A stretch of 64,000 nt of DNA from Hymenobacter psoromatis (GCA_001596155.1 CP014771.1:868001-932000), one strand, 5' to 3'. Shown: positions 17,646-26,426, counted from the stretch's first letter. Notes: generated by a model from the letters alone, not told the origin. A program made the numbers and translations.

Positions 17646-19028
17646 ATGTCCCTCTTCGCCAACCTCGACCGCCTGCGCGCTGACCTCGATGCCCTGCGCC
17701 CGCTCGCGCCTGAGCAGGAGGCGCGGGTGCTGCAAAAGTTTCGGCTGGAATGGAATTACAACTCCAACGCCATTGAGGGCAACTCGCTGACGCTGGGCGA
17801 AACCCGCTCGCTGCTGTTGCACGGCCTCACGGCGGCCGGCAAGCCCATGCGCGACCACCTCGACATCAAGGGCCACAACGAGGCGGTACACGCGCTGGAA
17901 GATTTCGTGCGGGCCGAGCGGCCCCTCACCGAGCACTTCATCCGCGAGATGCACCAGGTGCTGCTGGGCGAGGCGTATGAGGTGCCGGCCCAAACGCCGG
18001 ATGGCCAACCCACGCGCAAGCTCATTCAGCCCGGCCGCTACAAAAGCAGCCCCAATAACGTGCTCACCACCACCGGCGAGATGTTTTACTTCGCCAGCCC
18101 GGAAGAAACGCCGGCCCGCATGACCGACCTCGTGGACTGGTATCGGCAGCAGGAGCCTACCCCCGCGCTGCCCCCCGTGGCGCTGGCCGCCGAGTTTCAC
18201 TACCGCTTCGTGCGTATCCACCCGTTTGACGATGGCAACGGCCGCATGGCGCGCCTGCTGATGAACCTGATTCTGCTGCGCCACGGCTACCCCATGACGG
18301 TCATCAAAGCCGCCGACCGCAACCGCTACCTGGCCGCGCTCGCCGCAGCCGATGCGGACGAGTTTGAGCCGTTTTTAAGTTTTATTGCAGAGAACGTCGA
18401 GGATTCGTTGCGGCTGATGATTCGGGCGGCGCGGGGCGAATCTATTGAGGAGCCGAGTGATTTAGATAAGAAGCTGGCGCTGCTGAAAATTGAAGTGGAA
18501 GGCTATAGTGAGCATCCTCGTCGGATATGGAATGAGACTACACAAGCCAAATTCGCTCATTCTTTCTTATTGCATTGGTTTGACGATTTAATGGTTCAAA
18601 CGGGAAAATTCGACTTTGCTTTTGAAAGCAAAATATTTAGACTATCTGCTTCTGAAACTGATTCTTATGATGTTGTTGGGTCAAGTATGTCCCCTTCATC
18701 TAAAGGTATTCGGAATCTTCTTGAACCACGTTTAAACTCAGGCAATATTCTTAATAACCTTGCGTTCTATATTGTATGGGATGTTTTTAAAAAAGAAAGC
18801 GCATTAATTGACCTCACATTGGGGATACGCTTCCGTTTTAATAGAAGAGAATTTTATATTTCTTATTCTTTGCTTATGACTGGCTCAAAAGAATACTATG
18901 GTTTTGATGATAGTCTACAACTTTTCGCCTCACCTTATCTTATCGAATACGACCACGCCCAAATTCACGAAATCAACCTGCAACTCGCTAACAAAGTCTA
19001 TGACTTCATCGCCGCCAAGCTAGCCTAG
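17646..19028 (+). CDS. Fic-family protein (AMPylase-like) with mosaic C-terminus
   Basis: A 460-residue protein. The Fic motif HPFDDGNGRMAR begins at H192, with all catalytic residues, and an N-terminal inhibitory motif of the (S/T)xxxE(G/N) type is SNAIEG at 40-45, as in class II Fic proteins that regulate themselves. Fic enzymes usually transfer AMP from ATP to a target hydroxyl. From about 18470 the sequence turns sharply AT-rich and the protein (residues ~280-460) is unrecognised, so the gene looks like a fusion of a resident Fic module with a foreign specificity tail. It follows the Abi_C-like gene by 6 bases, hinting at a toxin or defence pair. The target cannot be read from sequence. 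Confidence 0.88.
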   Translation: MSLFANLDRLRADLDALRPLAPEQEARVLQKFRLEWNYNSNAIEGNSLTLGETRSLLLHGLTAAGKPMRDHLDIKGHNEAVHALEDFVRAERPLTEHFIREMHQVLLGEAYEVPAQTPDGQPTRKLIQPGRYKSSPNNVLTTTGEMFYFASPEETPARMTDLVDWYRQQEPTPALPPVALAAEFHYRFVRIHPFDDGNGRMARLLMNLILLRHGYPMTVIKAADRNRYLAALAAADADEFEPFLSFIAENVEDSLRLMIRAARGESIEEPSDLDKKLALLKIEVEGYSEHPRRIWNETTQAKFAHSFLLHWFDDLMVQTGKFDFAFESKIFRLSASETDSYDVVGSSMSPSSKGIRNLLEPRLNSGNILNNLAFYIVWDVFKKESALIDLTLGIRFRFNRREFYISYSLLMTGSKEYYGFDDSLQLFASPYLIEYDHAQIHEINLQLANKVYDFIAAKLA

Positions 19029-19141
19029 GCCGATACGCCACCCGCCTAACAATCAGGCCCGCCCAACCCGGCGGACCTTTTCAATTAATCAAAATCCCTA
19101 CCCCACCCGTTTACAGCCGAACCAACCCCCTACCCCCCCGC

Positions 19142-19927
19142 ATGGACCTCGAACTCACGAACAAAACTGCGCTTGTCACCGGCTCCACGGCGGGCATTGG
19201 CCTGGCTATCGCGCAGCGGCTGGCGGCCGAAGGCGCGGCCGTTATCATCAACGGGCGCACGCAGGCGCGGCTGGATGCGGCCAGGGCGGCTATTCTTCAG
19301 GCAACGCCGGGGGCGGCGGTGCGGGGCGTGGCCGTCGATTTTGGGAAGGTGGATGAAGTGGATAACCTGCTGCGGGAAGTGCCGACGGTGGATATTCTGG
19401 TCAACAACGTGGGCATTTTTGAGCCTAAGCCGTTTGTTGAAATCCCGGATGCCGACTGGCTGCGCTTTTTTGAGGTGAACGTGCTGAGCGGGGTGCGGCT
19501 GGCGCGGCAGTATTTCCCGCTGATGCTGAAGCAGAACTGGGGCCGCATTATCTTCATTTCCAGCGAGTCAGCTTTGCAGATTCCGGCCGAGATGCTGCAC
19601 TACGGCACCACCAAAACGGCGCAGCTGGCCGTGGCCCGCGGCCTGGCCGAGCTGACGAGGGGCACCGCCGTCACCGTCAACTCGGTGCTGCCCGGCCCCA
19701 CGGCTTCGGAGGGGGTAGCGGACTTTTTGCAAAAAATGAGCGGCGATAAAAGCCCCGCGGAAGCTGAAGAGGCGTTTTTCCGCGACGTGCGCCCCTCGTC
19801 CCTGTTGCAACGCTTCATCACGCCCGCCGAGATTGCCAACACGGTGGTTTATCTGTGCAGCCCGCTGGCAGCGGCTACCAACGGCGCATCGGTGCGCGCC
19901 GATGGCGGCGTGGTGCGGCACATTTAA
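19142..19927 (+). CDS. SDR-family NAD(P)-dependent oxidoreductase
   Basis: Its 261 residues form a classical short-chain dehydrogenase. The nucleotide-binding TGSTAGIG motif is at 13-20, NNVG near 88-91, the catalytic serine in IFISSES and the YxxxK pair at Y154 and K158 (HYGTTK). The FFRDVRPSSLLQRFITPAEI and ASVRADGGVVRHI tail is typical of 3-oxoacyl-ACP-reductase-like SDRs, but the substrate cannot be assigned. Free-standing, preceded by ~110 bases and followed by a palindrome that separates it from the convergent ankyrin gene. Confidence 0.88.
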   Translation: MDLELTNKTALVTGSTAGIGLAIAQRLAAEGAAVIINGRTQARLDAARAAILQATPGAAVRGVAVDFGKVDEVDNLLREVPTVDILVNNVGIFEPKPFVEIPDADWLRFFEVNVLSGVRLARQYFPLMLKQNWGRIIFISSESALQIPAEMLHYGTTKTAQLAVARGLAELTRGTAVTVNSVLPGPTASEGVADFLQKMSGDKSPAEAEEAFFRDVRPSSLLQRFITPAEIANTVVYLCSPLAAATNGASVRADGGVVRHI

Positions 19928-19930
19928 GAA

Positions 19931-20011
19931 TGAGTGATGAGTAGTAGGTAATGGGTAATGTCGTTCTTATAGCCAAACGGCATTACCCATTACCTACTAC
20001 TCATTACTCAT
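19931..20011. terminator. Inverted repeat between convergent SDR and ankyrin genes
   Basis: GATGAGTAGTAGGTAATGGG and its inverse CCCATTACCTACTACTCATT form long arms around a central loop. It probably terminates both transcripts. No strong T-run follows directly. Confidence 0.6.
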
Positions 20012-20495
20012 CATCTTCCCCGCCACCAAGCAGCGTCCAGGCTTCTTCATTGCCTTGCTGGCCGGCGAGGTGCAGGGCGGTGAGGCCTCGCATATCGCGC
20101 AGGGAGGCATCGGCACCGGCTTCTAAAAGCAGCTTTACCAGCTCGTTGCGGCCGAAGAGCGTGGCGAACATGAGGGCCGTGCCGCCGTTGCCGTTGGTAA
20201 GATTGAGGGCCGCGCCGCGCTCGATGAGCAGGCGGGCGATGGTGGGGTAGCCCTTGAAGCTGACGCCCATCAGGGCCGAATTGCCGCTGGCATCCTGCAC
20301 GTTGGGGTCGGCCCCGGCGTCGAGCAGGGCGCGGGCGGCGTCGAGGTGGTCGTCGTAGGTGGCCAGGATGAGGGCGGTGTAGCCCTTGCCGTTCTGGCCG
20401 TTGAGGGCTAGCTGCGGGTCTTGCAGTAGCTGCCGGATGGCGGGCACGTCGCCGCGCCGGGCGGCCTCGTGGAGTAATTCTAGGGATTGGGGCAT
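20004..20495 (-). CDS. Ankyrin-repeat protein
   Basis: The protein has 163 residues made almost entirely of ankyrin repeats: LLHEAARRGDVPAIRQLL, GYTALILATYDDHLDAARAL, GNSALMGVSFKGYPTIARLL, GGTALMFATLFGRNELVKLL and GLTALHLAGQQGNEEA. It has no signal peptide, so it is probably a cytosolic protein-binding module. The partner is unknown; the closest neighbour, the M20 peptidase, is transcribed in the same direction just upstream and may share the operon. Confidence 0.88.
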   Translation of the reverse strand: MPQSLELLHEAARRGDVPAIRQLLQDPQLALNGQNGKGYTALILATYDDHLDAARALLDAGADPNVQDASGNSALMGVSFKGYPTIARLLIERGAALNLTNGNGGTALMFATLFGRNELVKLLLEAGADASLRDMRGLTALHLAGQQGNEEAWTLLGGGEDDE

Positions 20496-20528
20496 GACGT
20501 TTTTTTGGGCCTTACTACGAAAAGAAGC

Positions 20529-21992
20529 CTACCCTACGTTGCGAATCAGGGCGGCGTAAAACCGAATTAAAGTCAAATACGCGGCCGGGCTCAGGCGCTC
20601 GTTCGTGCCGTGCAGGCTTTCGATGGCGGCCTGGTCCATCAGCACCGGCATGAAGCGGTAGGTGGCCTGCGGGCAGAGGGCGGCGTAGGCGCGGGCATCG
20701 GTAGCCCCGACCACCACGTAGGGAGCCACCAGCGCCGTGGGAAATATGCTTTTAATGGTGCGGTGCAACGCCGCGAACGCCGCGTTATCGGTGCCCGACA
20801 CGGGCGAGGCGTCGCGGCCCTCGCCGAGCATTTTCAACTGAATTTGTGGGTCGTTGATGATTTCCCGGACCCGCCGCACCACCGCGCCGACCGAGTCGCC
20901 GGGCAGCAGCCGGAAATTGACGGTGGCCGTGGCGCGGGCCGGCAGCACGTTGTCCTTGTCGCCGCCGCGGATGATGGTGGGCGCGGTGGTGGTGCGCAGG
21001 GCGGCGTTGCCGGAGGGGGTAGCAGCCAGCGACTTCCTAATCAGACTGCCAAATAGCCACTGATTGGCAAAAACCAGCCGCTTACTGAATGGCACGGCCG
21101 GAGCCAGGTAGGCCAGCAGGCCGCTCACGCCGCCGTCGAGGCGGGCCAGAAACGGCTGCGCTTCCAGCCGGGCCACGGCGGCGGCCACCCGGCCCACGCT
21201 GGTCAGGGCCGGCGGCATGGACGAGTGGCCACCCGCCCCGGTGGCCGTCAGCTCCAGGCTGAGGTAGCCTTTTTCGCTCACGCCCACTAGCGCCACGGGC
21301 TGCGCGAGGCCCGCTACCCCGTCGGCTTTCACCAGGCCGCCTTCATCGAGCATCATTTCCAGGCGGGGGTAGCGTTGCTGGATGAGGGCGGCCAGGGCGG
21401 TGGCCCCGCGTCGGCCCTGCGTTTCCTCATCGTGCCCAAAGGCCAATAGCACCGTGCGCCGGGGCTGGTAGCCGGCGCGCAGCAGCGCCTCCACGGCTTC
21501 GAGCTGGCCCACGAGGTTGAGCTTGTCATCGAGCGCGCCGCGACCGTAGAGGTAGCCGCCCGCCTGCTGCCCCGCGAAGGGCGGCCGCGCCCACTGCGCC
21601 TCGGTGCCGGGCAGCACGGGCACCACATCCTGGTGAGCCAGCAGCAGCAGCGGCTTCAGCGAGGCATCGGTGCCGGCCCACTCGTAGAGCAGGCCGTAGT
21701 GATTGACGGTCTGTAATTTAAGCCGCTGTTGCACGAGCGGAAACGTGCGCTCCAAATACGCCGCGAGCTGGTCGAAGGGTAGGGAATCCGTTTCGGCGTA
21801 CACGGTGCGCGACACGGTGTGAATGCGCAGCGCGCCCGCCAGGTGCGCCGTCATCGAGTCGGGCACGAGGGGTAGGGCCGGGGCGGCGGGCACCGCGGCC
21901 AGCTGATGGTTGGGCAGGCGGAAAGTATTGGCCAGCAGCACGGCGGCGAGGCCCAGCAGCAGCAGCAGAAAGAGGCGAAAAATCAGACACAT
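20529..21992 (-). CDS. M20-family carboxypeptidase (CPS1/PM20D1-like)
   Basis: A single N-terminal membrane segment (FLLLLLGLAAVLLANTF) anchors this 487-residue protein. The M20 zinc sites are visible: LLAHQDVVPV, YGRGALDDK (bridging aspartate), HDEETQGRRG (catalytic and ligand glutamates), LDEGG, and a C-terminal ESLHGTNER histidine. The pattern TMADR-like family of yeast CPS1 and mammalian PM20D1, where a membrane-anchored enzyme hydrolyses N-acyl amino acids or dipeptides, fits best. The substrate is not deducible. It starts 240 bases from the divergent gene at 22232. Confidence 0.88.
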   Translation of the reverse strand: MCLIFRLFLLLLLGLAAVLLANTFRLPNHQLAAVPAAPALPLVPDSMTAHLAGALRIHTVSRTVYAETDSLPFDQLAAYLERTFPLVQQRLKLQTVNHYGLLYEWAGTDASLKPLLLLAHQDVVPVLPGTEAQWARPPFAGQQAGGYLYGRGALDDKLNLVGQLEAVEALLRAGYQPRRTVLLAFGHDEETQGRRGATALAALIQQRYPRLEMMLDEGGLVKADGVAGLAQPVALVGVSEKGYLSLELTATGAGGHSSMPPALTSVGRVAAAVARLEAQPFLARLDGGVSGLLAYLAPAVPFSKRLVFANQWLFGSLIRKSLAATPSGNAALRTTTAPTIIRGGDKDNVLPARATATVNFRLLPGDSVGAVVRRVREIINDPQIQLKMLGEGRDASPVSGTDNAAFAALHRTIKSIFPTALVAPYVVVGATDARAYAALCPQATYRFMPVLMDQAAIESLHGTNERLSPAAYLTLIRFYAALIRNVG

Positions 21993-22219
21993 GAGGAAGA
22001 GCCTGGCCGCGACATTCGCCGTCAGCCGCCCTAAGTTTACGCGACTGGTTACTTTTGCGCCCCTATCCCCTGCTCCGGCTACCCACCCTACATAGGATTG
22101 GCCTGCTAATTCAGTACAAATACTGACGTCAGAATAGTACTAACCCGCAGTTAATAAGCGGGAAGTTTTCGTCTCCTTTGCCTTACTAAAATTTTTTTAA
22201 ATAAGCTAATTTTACTTCA

Positions 22220-22227
22220 TACCTTTG
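22220..22227 (+). promoter_or_regulatory. -7 box TACCTTTG immediately before the gene at 22232
   Basis: TACCTTTG ends only 4 bases before the ATG at 22232, so a transcript starting the usual few bases downstream would have almost no leader. The preceding region (22185-22215) is AT-rich. Confidence 0.6.
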
Positions 22228-22231
22228 CCCA

Positions 22232-22672
22232 ATGCTAATTAGCTCGTTACCAGACCGTGACGGCAGCCGCTGCACGCTTACGCTCGACGAAGAAGCGCAT
22301 TGGATGCGCGCCACCTGGCGCGGCTTTATCGACCCGGAGGAAGCTTTGCGAGGCGCCCAGAATTACCTCGATAAACTAGCTGGTTTTCGCTGCCCCTTGC
22401 TACTCAACGATAATACCGCCCTGTGCGGACCCTGGTTTGACAGCCTGGACTGGCTAACGCGGGTTTGGGTGCCGCAGGCCGCAATTCTGGGCCTGCGCTA
22501 CGTAGCCCACGTGGTGCAGGCTGATACGCTGCACGACGTCATTACAGAAACACCGCGCTATTCAGCCGCGTGCTTTTTTAATTTGCAGGTATTCGACCAG
22601 GTAGCCGAAGCGGAGGATTGGCTGCACCAGTGCTGGGCCGCCACCCAGCTCACCGGCGTTGCCGGCCACTAG
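22232..22672 (+). CDS. Hypothetical protein, 146 aa (SpoIIAA-like fold possible)
   Basis: I do not recognise the family with certainty. The protein has 146 residues without signal or membrane segments. The alternating pattern TLTLDEEAHWMRATWRGFID, EEALRGAQNYLDKL, CPLLLNDNTALCGPW, LRYVAHVVQADTLHD and FDQVAEAEDWLHQCW resembles the STAS/SpoIIAA-like proteins of Bacteroidota in which a short sheet and helices form a regulatory fold. It has its own promoter and may give a leaderless transcript. It converges with the flavin reductase gene with 4 bases between the stops. Confidence 0.6.
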   Translation: MLISSLPDRDGSRCTLTLDEEAHWMRATWRGFIDPEEALRGAQNYLDKLAGFRCPLLLNDNTALCGPWFDSLDWLTRVWVPQAAILGLRYVAHVVQADTLHDVITETPRYSAACFFNLQVFDQVAEAEDWLHQCWAATQLTGVAGH

Positions 22673-22676
22673 CTCC

Positions 22677-23846
22677 CTACCCCACCAGCCGCCGCGCCCA
22701 GCGGCCCAGGCCGGGCAGGCGGGCCAGGCGGGTGCCCAGGTTCAGGAGCCACGGGCGGGTGCCCAGCAGGCGCATGAGGCGGTAGCTGCGCGCCAGCTGC
22801 GGCCCCAGCTGCTGGTGCAGGGCCGCATCATAACGCTGCATTTGCTCGGCGCTAAAGTCCTGGCTTGCCACGCATTGCTTTGCCTGCTCCGCCGCCAGAA
22901 TGCCGCTGCGAATGGCCAGGTCGATGCCGTGGCCCTGCAAGGGGTCGATGAGCGAGGCCGCGTCGCCGCACAGCAGAAAGCGCGCCCCGCTGGCCGGCCG
23001 CTGCCGCCCGCCCCCGATGGGCAGCCCAAAGCCGCGCACCGGCCCCAGCTGCCGCGCACCGGCAAAGCGGCCGGCCAGCGCGGGGTGGGTAGCGAGGTTG
23101 TCGAGCAGCAATTGACGCAGGTCAATCTTGTGCTTGGAAACCAATTCTGACAACATGCCCAGGCCCACGTTGTAGCGCCCCGCCCCCACCGGAAACAGCC
23201 ACAAATAGCCCGCCAGGTGGCTGCGGCTAAAGAAAAACTCGGTGGTGCCGCTTTCGCTACCCCCCACGTTTTCGAAGTAGGCGCGCACGCCGGCGCAGTG
23301 GTGAGCGCGGGCCAGGCGCGCCTCGGGCAGCAGCCGGCGGCCCACCACCGACTGCGCGCCGTCGCAGCCGATAACGAGATGGGCCGTGATTTCAGAGCCG
23401 TCGGCCAGCCGCAGGTGGGCGCAATCGGGCGTTATTTCCACATTTTTCAGGGCGGCGTTTTCCCGAATTTCGGTGGTGGTGTGCTGCCGCACCAGGGCCA
23501 GCAGCGCGGCATCGAAGTCGAGCCGGGGACTGTTGAAAGTGGGCAGCTTCCAGTGCAGGTAGAAACTGCCGCCGCCGGGCGCTACGAGGCGGCTGCGGCG
23601 CACATCGTCGCGCGGCTGCAGCTGCCACAGCGCCTCGGTGTAAATGGGGTCGAGCTGGCGCAACGCCTTGAGGGCGTGGCCGGGAATGGCATCGCCACAG
23701 ATTTTATCACGCGGAAAAACCGCTTTATCGAGCAAGACTACCCGCAAGCCGCTGCCCCGCAGGGCCAGCGCGCAGGCCGTGCCCGCCGGCCCCGCCCCCA
23801 CGATGGCCACGTCGTATTCAGGCAGGAAATTTGTAACAGGCAGCAC
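22677..23846 (-). CDS. Geranylgeranyl-reductase-like FAD-dependent oxidoreductase
   Basis: A flavoprotein of 389 residues starting at GTG 23846; no ATG precedes the Rossmann motif. FAD-binding elements are VAIVGAGPAGTACALAL (residues ~13-30), VIGCDGAQSVV and LLCGDAASLIDPLQGHGID, which together define the GGR/CrtI-like group of aromatic- and isoprenoid-acting flavoproteins. Such enzymes reduce prenyl chains of quinones, chlorophyll or lipids, or act on polyenes; the exact substrate is unclear. A -7 box at 23851-23858 lies 5 bases from the start, implying a leaderless message. Confidence 0.83.
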   Translation of the reverse strand: MLPVTNFLPEYDVAIVGAGPAGTACALALRGSGLRVVLLDKAVFPRDKICGDAIPGHALKALRQLDPIYTEALWQLQPRDDVRRSRLVAPGGGSFYLHWKLPTFNSPRLDFDAALLALVRQHTTTEIRENAALKNVEITPDCAHLRLADGSEITAHLVIGCDGAQSVVGRRLLPEARLARAHHCAGVRAYFENVGGSESGTTEFFFSRSHLAGYLWLFPVGAGRYNVGLGMLSELVSKHKIDLRQLLLDNLATHPALAGRFAGARQLGPVRGFGLPIGGGRQRPASGARFLLCGDAASLIDPLQGHGIDLAIRSGILAAEQAKQCVASQDFSAEQMQRYDAALHQQLGPQLARSYRLMRLLGTRPWLLNLGTRLARLPGLGRWARRLVG

Positions 23847-23850
23847 CGGA

Positions 23851-23858
23851 CAAAGGTA
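23851..23858 (-). promoter_or_regulatory. -7 box TACCTTTG of the flavin reductase gene
   Basis: The minus strand reads TACCTTTG five bases upstream of the GTG start, the same near-leaderless arrangement as at 22220-22227. Confidence 0.55.
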
Positions 23859-23879
23859 GGCCGCCGCCCGTTTTTTGGC

Positions 23880-23916
23880 AGTAAGTTTGGCCCGCGCTAC
23901 GTTTAGTAAACTTACT
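23880..23916. promoter_or_regulatory. Inverted repeat AGTAAGTTT-N19-AAACTTACT, possible operator
   Basis: Exact 9-base arms at 23880-23888 and 23908-23916 lie in the 144-base divergent region between the flavin reductase and the GH2 gene, about 75 bases before the GH2 start. The spacing would suit a dimeric regulator, or it could be chance. Confidence 0.3.
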
Positions 23917-23990
23917 TATCGCACGTATTTTTTCTAACTTTTATCCTGGTTGGCACCTTATTAACCTTCGCCAACCGTTATCCTAACGCA

Positions 23991-25829
23991 ATGGAAGAAT
24001 TCACCCCCGCCAACTTCGGCCTTTCGGCAACCCCCGAAGCCGAGCTGGCCCAAGAAGCCGACAACGAGCTGCCCCGCGCCGTGCTGCGGCCGGGCCACCA
24101 CTTCTTGCTCGACGGCACCTGGCGCTTCGCCATCGACCTCGACGATATTGGCCTGACCGAAGAATGGGAGCAGGGCTACGACTACCACCACACCGCGCAG
24201 TGGCCCGGCTCAATTGAGGCCCACATGGCGGCGGCTCACACCGGCGGCTCCACGGCTTGGCAAGACAAGATAGTGGCCTGGTACGAGCGCGCGTTTACGC
24301 TGCCCGAAGTCGCGGAAAACAAGAGCCGAACGCTTTTTCAGCTCACCTTTGGGGCCTGCGGCTACGAAACGCGGGTGTGGCTCAACGGCCATCTGCTGAC
24401 CACCATCGAGGGCGAGGCCGTGCATTACGGCGAGTACACGTCCTTCACCTACGAGCTGCCCGAGGAGCACCTGCGCGCCACCAACCGCCTCACCGTGCGC
24501 ATCGCCGACACGATGGATGCCGAAACGACCCGCGGCAAGCAGGAATCGCGCGTGTACAAGCGTGGTGGCATCTGGTACCAGACGCAGTCGGGGGCCGTGC
24601 GCTCGGTGTGGCTCGAAACGGTGGAGCGCAACCGCCTGCGCTCGCGGGTGGGGGTAGTGAGCACGATTGAGGACTGCCTGGTGCGCTTCAACCTGACGCT
24701 GCGCATCCACGACGCGGGCGACTACCAGGTGCGCCTGCAGGTATTCGGGACCGATGGCGCGACCGGCACCGCGCCGCCGCTGGCCACCTCCGACTTTCCC
24801 CTTACCCTGGCCGAGGGCCAGCACGAGCAGCGCCTGAGCCTGGAGGTGCCGGGGGCCGAAGTCTGGTGCCCCGAACATCCCCACCGCTACCGCCTGGTGG
24901 CCCAGCTGATTGACAACACCGGCTACGCGGCTCAGATTGAGGCCCGCTTCGGACTGCGCAAAATCGAGGCGCGCGGCCGCAAGGTGTATCTCAACAACGA
25001 GCCGATTTACCTCGACGGTATTCTCTACCAGCCCGGCACGGCCACCTACGCTGAGATGCGCCGCCACATGCACGCCATGAAAAAGCTGGGCTGCAACCTG
25101 GTGCGGGTGCACATTGCCGGCATCGACCCGCGCATCTACAACCTGGCCGACGAGCTGGGCCTGCTGCTGTGGGTAGAAGTGCCCAGCCCGCACAGCAGCA
25201 CGCCCCGCAGCCGCGAAAACCACCGCGCCGAGCTGCTGCGCATGCTCAGCCTGATGGAAACCCACCCCAGCATCATCATCTGGAGCCTCTATAACGAGGA
25301 CTGGGGCGCCCAGGACATTGCCACCAACCCGGCTACCCAACGCTACATCGTGCAGATGTACAACTTTATGCAGCTGGCGCACCCGCAGTTTCTGGTGATT
25401 GACAACGACGGCTGGCACCACATTTCCTACCAGGGCCAGCTGAAGAGCGACCTGCTCACGGCCCACCTCTACACCCCCGACCTGGGCCGCTGGCGCGAGC
25501 TGCTCGACCGCCTCATTCACGGCGAGCTACAGGGAACGGCCGCCTTCCCGCTGGTCGTCGGCGACCCTTATTTCTACCGCGGCCAGCGCCCGCTGCTGGT
25601 GAGCGAGTGGGGCGGCTTCGGCTTCTCCGACTACGGCGGCCCGCAGGATGCCGAGGCCCGCACCAACAGCATCTGCGATTTCAAGCGCGAGCTGCGCGCC
25701 CGCCCCATCGCCGGCGACGTCTATACCCAGGCCACCAACATCGAGGACGAGCGCAACGGCCTCATCGGCTTCCACTCGGGCGAATTGGAGGTGCCGGCCG
25801 GCCTGCTGCACTCGGAGCCGGGGCAATAG
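23991..25829 (+). CDS. Glycoside hydrolase family 2 protein (beta-glucuronidase/galactosidase type)
   Basis: A 612-residue enzyme with the family's three-part layout: sugar-binding jelly-roll (about 30-200, RFAIDLDDIGL, TFGACGYETRVWLNGH), immunoglobulin-like domain (about 210-320) and TIM barrel. The acid/base glutamate is E436 in SLYNEDWG and the nucleophile is E539 in VSEWGGFG. No signal peptide is visible, so it is probably cytosolic and acts on imported or intracellular glycosides. Such short GH2 members cannot be assigned to one sugar from sequence. It ends at a strong terminator hairpin. Confidence 0.9.
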   Translation: MEEFTPANFGLSATPEAELAQEADNELPRAVLRPGHHFLLDGTWRFAIDLDDIGLTEEWEQGYDYHHTAQWPGSIEAHMAAAHTGGSTAWQDKIVAWYERAFTLPEVAENKSRTLFQLTFGACGYETRVWLNGHLLTTIEGEAVHYGEYTSFTYELPEEHLRATNRLTVRIADTMDAETTRGKQESRVYKRGGIWYQTQSGAVRSVWLETVERNRLRSRVGVVSTIEDCLVRFNLTLRIHDAGDYQVRLQVFGTDGATGTAPPLATSDFPLTLAEGQHEQRLSLEVPGAEVWCPEHPHRYRLVAQLIDNTGYAAQIEARFGLRKIEARGRKVYLNNEPIYLDGILYQPGTATYAEMRRHMHAMKKLGCNLVRVHIAGIDPRIYNLADELGLLLWVEVPSPHSSTPRSRENHRAELLRMLSLMETHPSIIIWSLYNEDWGAQDIATNPATQRYIVQMYNFMQLAHPQFLVIDNDGWHHISYQGQLKSDLLTAHLYTPDLGRWRELLDRLIHGELQGTAAFPLVVGDPYFYRGQRPLLVSEWGGFGFSDYGGPQDAEARTNSICDFKRELRARPIAGDVYTQATNIEDERNGLIGFHSGELEVPAGLLHSEPGQ

Positions 25830-25857
25830 GGGTAGAAGATTTTAACAAGGAATCTTT

Positions 25858-25918
25858 AAGACGAACTCGTAAAAAGCAATGACCTAAAGTCGTCGCTTTT
25901 TACGAGTTCGTCTTTTTC
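25858..25918 (+). terminator. Strong bidirectional terminator after the GH2 gene
   Basis: AAGACGAACTCGTAAAAAGC is inverted as GCTTTTTACGAGTTCGTCTT with about 17 bases between, then a T-run. The stem is around 20 bp. Confidence 0.85.
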
Positions 25919-26127
25919 CAATAAATCGTTGGTTGGCAAACAACTAACAAAAACCGAAAAAACATGCCTGATTATTATAGATAAGGAAAATTTATTTAAT
26001 TTCCTTGTAGTATCTAACTCATTCTTCAGCAATTTTTTATATCATAAAACATAAAGAGTTACTTTAAAATTTTTGCTACCTTCATTAGCATTATAGAAAA
26101 CTGCCTTATTTTTCTTAACAGACTATG
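25919..26127. other. AT-rich gene-free stretch
   Basis: About 210 bases without a credible frame, far richer in A and T than its surroundings. It holds poly-A and poly-T runs, and is followed by a -7 box at 26128. Possibly an upstream regulatory region of the small transcription unit or a relic of transferred DNA. Confidence 0.5.
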
Positions 26128-26135
26128 TACTTTTG
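26128..26135 (+). promoter_or_regulatory. -7 box TACTTTTG for a small transcription unit
   Basis: TACTTTTG fits TAnnTTTG and is followed after 50 bases by a 13-bp hairpin, a 41-codon frame and a terminator. I found no clear -33 TTG element at the usual spacing. Confidence 0.45.
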
Positions 26136-26185
26136 ACATATCGCACGGTTACTTCACCTCACCACACGGCTATCCCTGAAAAGGT

Positions 26186-26215
26186 GAAGCCCGACTGTGG
26201 GGACAGTCGGGCTTC
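26186..26215 (+). ncRNA. Stable 13-bp hairpin in the leader of the small unit
   Basis: GAAGCCCGACTGT and ACAGTCGGGCTTC pair perfectly around a GGGG loop. With the promoter before it and the terminator at 26393 it might be the 5' structure of a small RNA or a short mRNA leader. It contains no T-run, so it is not an obvious terminator. Confidence 0.4.
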
Positions 26216-26253
26216 GAGAAGCAGGTGATTCAGCACCTAACTTCTTTCCGGCA

Positions 26254-26379
26254 ATGAAAAAAGAACGTGCGAAACCGGAGTTTGATTTCAAAGTCAGACT
26301 CCGAATGCCACCGGAGCTAGCTAAATGGCTCCTGTGGTTTCTAATGGGTGGCAGTGCCGTGACGGCCGCCGCCCATTGA
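26254..26379 (+). CDS. Small hypothetical protein, 41 aa
   Basis: A short frame starting MKKERAKPEFDFKVRLRMPP and then a hydrophobic helix-like stretch (ELAKWLLWFLMGG) before ending TAAAH. A basic head followed by one short hydrophobic segment could suit a membrane-associated small protein. Support comes from context: a -7 box upstream and a rho-independent terminator 14 bases after the stop. No homologue is recognised and the frame may be incidental in a small RNA. Confidence 0.45.
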   Translation: MKKERAKPEFDFKVRLRMPPELAKWLLWFLMGGSAVTAAAH

Positions 26380-26392
26380 ATTAAGTAGGTTG

Positions 26393-26426
26393 CAGAGGCC
26401 GTGCCGCGAGGTGCGGCCTCTGTTTT
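26393..26426 (+). terminator. Terminator of the small unit
   Basis: CAGAGGCCG (26393-26401) pairs with CGGCCTCTG (26414-26422), followed by TTTT. Confidence 0.75.

Noticed and set aside
24210..25520. Long open frame on the minus strand opposite the GH2 gene
   Set aside because: It is antisense to a gene with clear catalytic residues; long antisense frames are common at this GC content and its protein has no recognisable features. The same applies to frames opposite porX, mutB, fahA, mrp, dnaA and the OMP gene.
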